Of a stretch of DNA of 7,633 nucleotides, positions 1 to 7,633 are shown piece by piece. The notes under the pieces were generated by a model that saw only the letters and a program-made list of their open reading frames with translations, did no database searches and was not told where the DNA came from. The first letter of the stretch is position 1, and every line of letters starts with the position of its first letter. This stretch comes from Flavobacteriales bacterium UBA2619. Its GTDB lineage: Bacteria; Bacteroidota; Bacteroidia; Flavobacteriales_D; Sanyastnellaceae. The position numbers were made by a program, and so were the translations under genes. The stretch spans positions 1 through 7,633 of the forward strand of contig DDJR01000096.1 in the NCBI GenBank assembly GCA_002339135.1, written 5' to 3'.

Positions 1-2
1 GT

Positions 3-857
3 GAAGTTTTATACTTCTACGAGTCTGGTGAATTGATGTCTAAACTTGTTTACCCACACTTAGACTCATCAACAAATTCTGTTGAATTAATCTCAGCAAT
101 ACATTATCGAGAAAACTCTTCAGTACAAGCTTCTGGGTTTTACATTTCTACTGAAGACCAAGAAGAACCTCAAAGAGAAGGAAGTTGGGGGTTTTACAAC
201 GACGGATCGAAACAAGTAAAAATGGAAACATACACCTCTGGTTTCCTTGATGGGCCTTATTGGGTCAAGAGTAAAAAAGGCCAAATGGTCGAAAAGGGTG
301 AGTACGCAAAAGACGAATTACAAGGTGAAAAAACAACCTACTTTGACAACGGAATTGTCAAACAAAAAATCAATTACATTAACGGTCAATTAGAAGGAAG
401 TTTTGCTGTTAATTATAGCAATGGTTATCCCAAAATAGAAGGTGATTATTTCGAGGGGTTAGAAAATGGCAGTTGGAAAACCTTCACTGAAAAAGGTGAG
501 TTAGAACTTTTAATTCAATACAGTCAAGGCAATCGAATCAAAGAAATTCGTGTAAACGGAACATTTGAAGAAACATATGCTGACGGCAGATCGAAGAGTG
601 AATATACCTATCGAAATAAATTAATGGATGGACCATTTCGGGTGTGGTATAACCAGGGAGAATATGTCCTCGAAGATTTTACAGATTCTGAAACGAATGA
701 AGTCTTGCAACGTCAAGTATTAAAAGGAACTCAAGTTTCCAGTGAAGGAGATTATTTCGAGGGCAAGTTAGATGGTCCTGTTTTTTTCTACAGCAAAGCT
801 GGAGAACTTGAAAAAACCCTCAACTACAGAGAAGGTGAATTAATCCGTCTCGATTAA
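3..857 (+). CDS. MORN-type (YwqK-like) repeat protein, 5' end outside window
   Basis: Partial gene: the frame is open to the left edge. The residues before the first in-window start candidates (VLYFYESGEL) continue the same repeat pattern, so neither the TTG at 33 nor the ATG at 36 is likely to be the true start. About 284 residues are visible. They form degenerate repeats of roughly 20-25 residues with aromatic-x-x-G and (L/F)-(D/E/N)-G turns, for example YNDGSKQVK, GFLDGPYWV, YFDNGIVKQ, GQLEGSF, GDYFEGLENG and GDYFEGKLDGP. This matches the MORN_2 variant found in proteins labelled 'toxin-antitoxin system YwqK family antitoxin'. Such proteins are common in Bacteroidota, and that label says little about function; no partner toxin is visible. 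No signal peptide can be judged without the N-terminus, so location is unknown. The gene converges on rarA and the two stop codons overlap. The fold assignment is fairly sure; the role is unknown. Confidence 0.8.
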   Translation, partial: EVLYFYESGELMSKLVYPHLDSSTNSVELISAIHYRENSSVQASGFYISTEDQEEPQREGSWGFYNDGSKQVKMETYTSGFLDGPYWVKSKKGQMVEKGEYAKDELQGEKTTYFDNGIVKQKINYINGQLEGSFAVNYSNGYPKIEGDYFEGLENGSWKTFTEKGELELLIQYSQGNRIKEIRVNGTFEETYADGRSKSEYTYRNKLMDGPFRVWYNQGEYVLEDFTDSETNEVLQRQVLKGTQVSSEGDYFEGKLDGPVFFYSKAGELEKTLNYREGELIRLD

Positions 858-2149
858 TATCCGTACTTTTCTTTCCAAAGTGACTGAAGATGGATTCGAA
901 TCGATTTCTCACGGGGGTTGTTTCCTGGCTCGTACATCTTTCGTCCTTCAAGGCCATGAGGCATGCACTCTTGGCGGCTGTGCCCTTCAGGAGAATCGTG
1001 GTCGTAAGCATATCCCTCTCCATAACCCAACTTTGACATGAGTGAGGTTGGTGCGTTTCGCAGGTGAAGAGGGACAGGCAAGTCGCCCGTTTCCTTCACC
1101 AAAGATTGAGCTTCCTTGATCGCCATGTATGAAGCGTTGCTTTTTGCACTGGAAGCAAGATAAACTACACATTGTGAGAGCAAAATACTTGACTCCGGCA
1201 TCCCTATGCGTTCTACAGCTTGAAATGTTGACGTAGCCAGCACTAAAGCTGTGGGGTTTGCATTGCCAATATCTTCCGAAGCACTTATCAGTAATCTTCT
1301 AGCGATAAATTTCACATCCTCTCCCCCTTCTAACATTCTAGCGAGATAGTAAATGGCGGCATTCGGGTCACTGGCTCTGATGCTTTTAATAAATGCACTC
1401 ACAATATCATAATGAGCTTCTCCAGCTTTATCATAACCTGTGTCAGCAGAACCTATCAAGTCTTTAACTGCTTTGTTTGTGACACTTACAGCACCGGAAG
1501 GCACACTTTGGACAACCATCTCGAGAACATTAAGCATGCGGCGCGCATCTCCCCCACTTGCTCTCATCAAAGCATCAGTCTCAACAACATGAATCTCTCG
1601 CGAGGCCAGCATGACATCTTCAGCTATCGCTTGAGAAATTAATGATTCAAGCTCTTCTAAAGTTAGATGTTCAAGAACATAAATTTGACAACGAGACCTC
1701 AAAGCTGGAATCACTTCAAAAGAAGGATTCTCTGTAGTCGCACCGATTAAAGTAACCCAACCTTGCTCCACAGCTCCAAGCAAACTGTCCTGCTGAGATT
1801 TAGAAAACCGATGAATTTCATCAATAAAAAGAATCGCTCTTCCAGAAAACATGCCACCACTTTTTGCCCTTGCAATCACATCTCTCACTTCTTTTACTCC
1901 ACTGTTGATTGCAGAAAGTTGATGAAATGGCAACTTCACACTATCTGCTAAGATCCTAGCCAGGGTAGTTTTACCTACACCAGGTGGACCCCAAAGAATC
2001 ATCGATGGCAAATTTCCAGATTCTGCTGCTTTTCGCAAAACAGCGTCGGGACCAACGAGATGTGTTTGACCCAAATAATGCTCTAGAGTTTTAGGGCGCA
2101 TCCTCTCGGCAAGCGGCTTCCCATCCGTATGTAAATTACTTTGATTCAA
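854..2149 (-). CDS. rarA: RarA/MgsA replication-associated recombination AAA+ ATPase
   Basis: Cytoplasmic AAA+ ATPase of the RarA/MgsA/WRNIP1/Mgs1 family, which acts at stalled replication forks with SSB and the replisome. The full-length 431 residues match the family. Visible motifs: conserved N-terminal PLAERMRPKTL (12-22), Walker A GPPGVGKTT (54-62), Walker B ILFIDEIHRF (106-115, D110/E111), sensor 1 GATTENPSF (136-144), arginine-finger region ALRSRC (149-154) and sensor 2 GGDARRMLN (199-207). The C-terminal oligomerisation domain follows, with RMLEGGEDVKFIARRLL (271-287), ASEDIGNANP (290-299) and LRNAPTSLM (363-371). The start is a TTG that shares TTGA with the TGA stop of the upstream acyltransferase. 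The first in-frame ATG (residue 17) would cut into the conserved PLAERMRP block, and an in-frame stop lies five codons before the TTG. No Shine-Dalgarno sequence is seen, so translation is probably coupled. It is the last gene of a three-gene cluster; its stop overlaps the convergent MORN gene. Confidence 0.95.
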   Translation of the reverse strand: MNQSNLHTDGKPLAERMRPKTLEHYLGQTHLVGPDAVLRKAAESGNLPSMILWGPPGVGKTTLARILADSVKLPFHQLSAINSGVKEVRDVIARAKSGGMFSGRAILFIDEIHRFSKSQQDSLLGAVEQGWVTLIGATTENPSFEVIPALRSRCQIYVLEHLTLEELESLISQAIAEDVMLASREIHVVETDALMRASGGDARRMLNVLEMVVQSVPSGAVSVTNKAVKDLIGSADTGYDKAGEAHYDIVSAFIKSIRASDPNAAIYYLARMLEGGEDVKFIARRLLISASEDIGNANPTALVLATSTFQAVERIGMPESSILLSQCVVYLASSAKSNASYMAIKEAQSLVKETGDLPVPLHLRNAPTSLMSKLGYGEGYAYDHDSPEGHSRQECMPHGLEGRKMYEPGNNPREKSIRIHLQSLWKEKYGY

Positions 2150-3072
2150 GAATCTAATTTACATTCAAAACGCCTTTGCTGGACAACCATTTCTGCAGGA
2201 CGATTGTGTTTCCATCTTTTGTGAGACCAAAGCCAATCAGCTGGTGCATCTTTTATTTCTCTTTCCAACTCTCCCAAACATCGGTCAATTATTTCTCCTT
2301 TATCAGACTCAACTGCATGTTCCTTTACCAGCCTGAAATCAACATCGTACCTTCCTCTGCCTACTCGTTTAACAGCACCGTATACTACAGCTGCATTGTA
2401 CTCTTTCGCCCATTTTTCCATTCCAAAATAAACAGCGGTTTCAACACCTAAAAACTTCGTCCACCAAGATTTATATGGGTTGGATGGACTCTGGTCAAAC
2501 CCAAACCCGATTGCAATGTGTGAATTTTCATGACTGGCAATGTGATCATCCATCCACTTTTTACTTTCAGAAATTTCAACCATCTTCAGGCCCAATCTTT
2601 CCCTAGAGATCTTCATTTCCTCATTGATCATGGGATCACTTAATTTTTTATAAAGAGCCATTGTCTCAAACGGAATCTTCTGCGAAAAAGTCATTGCATA
2701 CATCTCCCAGTTGGCCATATGTCCTCCCGCCAAAATCACAACTCTTCGTTCAGCATAAAGTCGATTCATTAATTGCAATCCACTTCTAGAATAAGTTACT
2801 CTGTCCGTGATTTCCTGATCAGAAGCTGAAAACATCTTCATCGACTCAAAAGAAATATCGCAAAAGTTTGTATAAAAATCCTTCGACAATCTTGGGGCCA
2901 TTCCCTGTCCTAAAACCCGTGTTATGTTATCGGTCACAATCTTTTTTCTGTAACCTCCAAGAGATGACATCACAGAGGCTAGAATAGAAGACTCAATATG
3001 AAGAAGCCACCAAGGTTGTCTGCCAAAACTCTTTATTGCGAACAACAACAATCGAGATTTCAAATTCCACAT
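2146..3072 (-). CDS. LpxL/HtrB-family lipid A (lysophospholipid) acyltransferase
   Basis: Predicted membrane-associated acyltransferase of the LpxL/HtrB (LPLAT) family, which transfers secondary acyl chains to lipid A precursors at the inner membrane. With the start used here it has 308 residues, normal for the family. Visible features: a basic and hydrophobic N-terminus (WNLKSRLLLFAIKSFG, then WWLLHIESSILASVMSSLGG) consistent with membrane anchoring; the HX4(D/E) catalytic motif as GGHMANWE (H118, E123); the block DQSPSNPYKSWWTKFLG (193-209) followed by ETAVYFGMEKWAK; and the C-terminal APADWLWSHKRWK block. The ATG at 3072 was chosen because it lies one base after the stop of the upstream hydrolase (TAA-T-ATG). 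In-frame ATGs at 3099 and 3132 would overlap that gene and add residues that do not look like the family. The 3' end overlaps the rarA start by four bases. The exact acyl donor and acceptor cannot be told from sequence; ornithine-lipid or other acylations are alternatives. Confidence 0.88.
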   Translation of the reverse strand: MWNLKSRLLLFAIKSFGRQPWWLLHIESSILASVMSSLGGYRKKIVTDNITRVLGQGMAPRLSKDFYTNFCDISFESMKMFSASDQEITDRVTYSRSGLQLMNRLYAERRVVILAGGHMANWEMYAMTFSQKIPFETMALYKKLSDPMINEEMKISRERLGLKMVEISESKKWMDDHIASHENSHIAIGFGFDQSPSNPYKSWWTKFLGVETAVYFGMEKWAKEYNAAVVYGAVKRVGRGRYDVDFRLVKEHAVESDKGEIIDRCLGELEREIKDAPADWLWSHKRWKHNRPAEMVVQQRRFECKLDS

Positions 3073-3073
3073 A

Positions 3074-3850
3074 TTAATTGTTTTCAATAACAAGGCCATC
3101 GAATCCAACGAAGACTCCCTCTGGCAATTCACAAGCTAAATCTTCATGTTTACCTATGAAGTGACTCAAATGCGTGAGGTATGTCGCTACAGGGTTAATT
3201 CTTTCAACGACACTAAGAACTTCGTCTAAAGTAAAGTGACTGGGATGACGTTTCTTACGAAGAGCACTGATGACTAAAACCTTCACGCCCACCATTTTCT
3301 CAAAAGTTGAGTCCGGAATATAATTTACATCTGTAACATATGCAAAATCTCCTACCCTAAAGCCCATCACCTTTATTTTACCATGCATCACGGGCAACAA
3401 AACGACATCTATACCACCAACTGTAATGCCGATGTTTTCTTCGAGTTCACCCAGTTGATTGATCAAAATCTTGGGCAAACCGCCATGCTTTGATTCTCCA
3501 AATGCGTAATGAAAGTCTCTTTTTAAAGCACTTTCAACGTCATGACTAGCCCAGACCTGCATGGCCAAACCATTAATTTGGTTGAACGCCCTCACATCAT
3601 CCAGTCCAGCAACATGGTCTTTGTGTTCATGAGTGAATAAAATCGCATCCAAACTTTCAACTCCAGCACGTAACATCTGAGTTCTGAAGTCCGGTCCAGT
3701 ATCAACAACAACATTGACCCCATTTACTTCAATAAAGACTGAAGATCTTAACCTCTTGTCTCGGTGATCCTCACTCAAGCAAACGTTACACTTGCAGCCA
3801 ATTACTGGAACACCTTGAGAAGTTCCAGTACCCAAAAGAGTAACTTTCAT
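3074..3850 (-). CDS. PhnP-like metallo-beta-lactamase-fold hydrolase
   Basis: Cytoplasmic MBL-fold metallohydrolase, 258 residues from the chosen start. The N-terminus MKVTLLGTGTSQGVPVIGC is typical of the PhnP-like group. C19, C21 and C24 form the CxCxxC pattern that in E. coli PhnP helps hold a structural zinc. The di-metal site is visible as THEHKDH (H74, H76, D78, H79), with D50 in DTGPDFR, H156 in MHGK, D174 in YVTDVN and H227 in LTHLSH as likely remaining ligands. PhnP is a phosphoribosyl cyclic phosphodiesterase, but no C-P lyase (phn) genes are seen here, so the substrate is unknown, perhaps a cyclic phosphodiester or nucleotide. The ATG at 3850 was chosen over one at 3892. The latter lies at or upstream of the predicted transcription start and adds 14 residues outside the fold; the former has a GGGG run (3860-3863) nine bases upstream. 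It is the first gene of the minus-strand cluster. Confidence 0.88.
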   Translation of the reverse strand: MKVTLLGTGTSQGVPVIGCKCNVCLSEDHRDKRLRSSVFIEVNGVNVVVDTGPDFRTQMLRAGVESLDAILFTHEHKDHVAGLDDVRAFNQINGLAMQVWASHDVESALKRDFHYAFGESKHGGLPKILINQLGELEENIGITVGGIDVVLLPVMHGKIKVMGFRVGDFAYVTDVNYIPDSTFEKMVGVKVLVISALRKKRHPSHFTLDEVLSVVERINPVATYLTHLSHFIGKHEDLACELPEGVFVGFDGLVIENN

Positions 3851-3892
3851 CAATGGATACCCCAAATCATGTTGCTTAATTACATTCACCAT

Positions 3893-3914
3893 GCAAAGGT
3901 ATCCTTACCTTTGC
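3893..3914. promoter_or_regulatory. Divergent promoter: inverted repeat of two TAnnTTTG boxes
   Basis: Perfect 9-bp arms (GCAAAGGTA and TACCTTTGC) flank a 4-base spacer, TCCT. Each arm read outward gives TACCTTTG, which fits the Bacteroidota -7 consensus TAnnTTTG: at 3906-3913 on the plus strand and at 3901-3894 on the minus strand. They are well placed to drive the 495-residue gene to the right (start near 3918-3921) and the hydrolase cluster to the left (start near 3887-3889, about 38 bases before its ATG). No TTTG or TTG is seen at the -33 position for either direction, so the promoters may be weak or helped by a regulator. The repeat could equally be an operator for a dimeric regulator. 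Confidence 0.6.
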
Positions 3915-3918
3915 TAAC

Positions 3919-5406
3919 GTGGACTCAGAACGTGTAATATTATCAGCCAAGCAAAAAGCGCTTAGAATAAATCTAAACCAAGATTTATATGGGACATTTG
4001 CTGAAATCGGAGCAGGTCAAGAAGTTGTACGCCAGTTCTTTAGAGCTGGAGGTGCTTCTGGGACAATTGCAAAAGCAATTAGTGCTTATGACAAAGATTT
4101 CTCTGACGCAATTTATGGTGAAGAGAAAAATGAACGTTACGTTTGTAGAGCTAGGTTGGAAAAAATGCTCCAACATGAGTATCAATTAATTGAAGAAAGA
4201 CTCAAAAGAGAACACCATCCCACAAAACAATATTTTGCCTTTGCAAATACTGTGACAACAATTAACTTTCACAAAACAACTCAAGGTCACGGCTGGTTTG
4301 GTGTTAAGTTCCAAACAAATGCTGGAAATGCACCCTCTGAAGTGTTCCTTCATGCTCGGCTAGATGAAACAGATGTTCTTCAGCAACAAATGACGACAGG
4401 CATACTGGGCACCAATTTGCTATATGGATGTTTTTTCTTAAATAAAAACCCCAAAGAACTTTTAAAATCACTGTTTGACAACCTCGACCGAAGCCGTGTG
4501 GAGATTGACATGATACAGATGAATGGGCCTGATTTTGAACATGTCGACAACCGACTACTTTCACTTCAATTGGTGAAAAACGGAATGACCGAGGCTGTTA
4601 TTTTCTCTCCTGATGGAAAAAACCTTCAGGCAGCTGACGTACTGTACAAGAAAAATATTCTCGCGATACGAGGTAGCTTTCGACCCGTTACGAAAGTGAA
4701 TATTGACATGATTGCTAAAGGTCTTCGCAGATTCCGCAAGGAACCCAAGGTAGATCCCGACAACATCCAAGTACTATTTGAAATCACCTTAAACAACCTC
4801 AAGGCGCAAGGTGAAATCGATGAACAGGACTTTCTTGATAGAGCCGACATTCTTTGTTCCATAGGCCAGACTGTTCTAATATCTAACTACAAGAAATACT
4901 ACAAACTCATCGAGTTTTTCTCTAGACACTCTAAAAAGCGTATGGGTGTCATCATGGGCGCAGCAACTTTGGTCGATATTTTTGATGAGAAATACTATCG
5001 AAACTTGAATGGCGGTATCCTTGAAGCTTTTGGCATTCTGTTCTCACGAGATTTGAAAATACTGTTGTACCCTTGGAGAGATTCGAAAACTAAAGAACTT
5101 TGGACTTCACAGACAACTCCAATTCACCCAAGAGTGAAACCACTATACAATTACCTCACGTTCAACAAGAAGATTATTGATATCGAAGATTACAATGAGG
5201 ACGTACTTTCTATTTTTTCAACTGATGCATTAAAACGAATTAAATCTGGTGATGAAAATTGGGAAGACATGGTACCAACATTCGTAGACCAAATTATCAA
5301 AGAAAAATGTCTGTTCGGCTATTGCGGCAGCAAACCCTCAATTGAAAATAAGGAAGACCCTGCAGCTGCTGCAGCTAGGGCAATTGAGCAGGATACTAAA
5401 AACTGA
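3919..5406 (+). CDS. Conserved 495-residue protein of uncertain function
   Basis: Likely soluble: no signal peptide or membrane segment is seen. I recognise a conserved family, found in Bacteroidota and, from memory, cyanobacteria. Members are sometimes labelled nicotinate-nucleotide adenylyltransferase, but the GxFxPxHxGH nucleotidyltransferase signature of true NadD is absent, so that label is not supported. Conserved-looking blocks: LYGTFAEIGAGQEVVRQFF (23-41), RAGGASGT then SAYDKDFSDAIYG (42-67), GHGWFGVKFQ (123-132), DNRLLSLQLV (210-219), VLYKKNILAIRGSFRPVT (241-258), GEIDEQDFLDRADIL (298-312), GQTVLISNYKKYYKL (316-330) and FDEKYYRNLNGGILEAFG (355-372). The Ala-rich tail (PAAAAARAIEQ) looks disordered. 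The GTG at 3919 is the only usual start between the upstream in-frame stop (3877-3879) and the conserved region; no Shine-Dalgarno sequence precedes it. The gene is divergent from the hydrolase cluster and convergent with rpoC, ending at a shared terminator. The gene call is sure; the function is not. Confidence 0.85.
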   Translation: MDSERVILSAKQKALRINLNQDLYGTFAEIGAGQEVVRQFFRAGGASGTIAKAISAYDKDFSDAIYGEEKNERYVCRARLEKMLQHEYQLIEERLKREHHPTKQYFAFANTVTTINFHKTTQGHGWFGVKFQTNAGNAPSEVFLHARLDETDVLQQQMTTGILGTNLLYGCFFLNKNPKELLKSLFDNLDRSRVEIDMIQMNGPDFEHVDNRLLSLQLVKNGMTEAVIFSPDGKNLQAADVLYKKNILAIRGSFRPVTKVNIDMIAKGLRRFRKEPKVDPDNIQVLFEITLNNLKAQGEIDEQDFLDRADILCSIGQTVLISNYKKYYKLIEFFSRHSKKRMGVIMGAATLVDIFDEKYYRNLNGGILEAFGILFSRDLKILLYPWRDSKTKELWTSQTTPIHPRVKPLYNYLTFNKKIIDIEDYNEDVLSIFSTDALKRIKSGDENWEDMVPTFVDQIIKEKCLFGYCGSKPSIENKEDPAAAAARAIEQDTKN

Positions 5407-5427
5407 TTACCGAACCTAAAAACAAAT

Positions 5428-5460
5428 AAAAAGGGCTTCCCAGTTGGGAAGCCCTTTTTT
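5428..5460. terminator. Bidirectional rho-independent terminator
   Basis: Perfect 9-bp GC-rich stem (GGGCTTCCC at 5433-5441, GGGAAGCCC at 5446-5454) with loop AGTT. It is preceded by five A and followed by six T, so each strand has a T tract after the hairpin. It sits 22 bases after the stop of the 495-residue gene and 24 bases beyond the rpoC stop, so it should end both convergent transcripts. Confidence 0.95.
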
Positions 5461-5483
5461 AATAGACTGAGTTTTGCGTTTGA

Positions 5484-7633
<2,150 letters not shown>

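Noticed and set aside
33..38. TTG/ATG as the start of the MORN-type gene
   Set aside because: The frame is open to the window edge and the upstream residues (VLYFYESGEL) continue the repeat pattern, so the gene begins outside the window.
33..857. Toxin-antitoxin system at the left edge
   Set aside because: The YwqK 'antitoxin' label is inherited from a repeat family and no toxin partner is visible; calling a toxin-antitoxin system would be unsupported.
839..858. ATTAAT-N8-ATTAAT as a terminator hairpin
   Set aside because: The stem would be six A-T pairs only, with no T tract, too weak for intrinsic termination.
1412..1951. Open frames on the plus strand opposite rarA
   Set aside because: They lie antisense to a well-conserved gene, show no recognisable domain and look like chance openings.
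3073..3132. Longer acyltransferase reading from ATG at 3132 or 3099
   Set aside because: It would overlap the upstream hydrolase by 26-59 bases and add residues unlike the family, while the ATG at 3072 sits one base after the upstream stop.
3890..3892. ATG at 3892 as the start of the MBL-fold hydrolase
   Set aside because: It would add 14 residues outside the fold and lies at or upstream of the predicted minus-strand transcription start; the family-typical MKVTLLGTGTSQGVP start is at 3850.

Overview
The window is a compact, ordinary-looking chromosomal segment of a moderately AT-rich bacterium, most likely a member of the Bacteroidota. Three observations support this. TAnnTTTG-type -7 promoter boxes lie in the only divergent intergenic gap. 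Clear Shine-Dalgarno sequences are scarce. The protein set (a MORN/YwqK-type repeat protein, an LpxL-like acyltransferase and this form of RpoC) resembles that phylum. I cannot place it below phylum level from this sequence.

Layout, left to right. (1) Bases 3-857, plus strand: the 3' part of a gene for a MORN-type repeat protein; its reading frame is open to the left edge, so the true start is outside the window. (2) Bases 3850 down to 854, minus strand: a tight three-gene cluster, transcribed in the order PhnP-like metallo-beta-lactamase-fold hydrolase, LpxL/HtrB-like acyltransferase, RarA (MgsA) AAA+ ATPase. Junctions are 1 base apart and a 4-base overlap, so one transcript is likely. The end of rarA overlaps the end of the MORN gene in a shared TTAA. 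(3) Bases 3851-3918: divergent promoter region with a 9-bp-arm inverted repeat made of two outward-facing TACCTTTG boxes. (4) Bases 3919-5406, plus strand: a 495-residue conserved protein that I recognise only as a family of uncertain function; its GTG start lies where the promoter box predicts transcription to begin, so it may be leaderless. (5) Bases 5428-5460: a strong two-way terminator. (6) Bases 5484-7633, minus strand: the C-terminal half of RpoC, running off the right edge.

The genes are mostly housekeeping: transcription (RpoC), replication-fork maintenance (RarA), outer-membrane lipid acylation (LpxL-like) and a phosphodiesterase-like hydrolase. I see no tRNA, rRNA, CRISPR array, insertion sequence, phage gene or defence cassette. 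The points most worth a second look are the palindromic divergent promoter, the possible leaderless GTG start and the uncharacterised 495-residue protein. I did not find evidence for a new multi-gene system.
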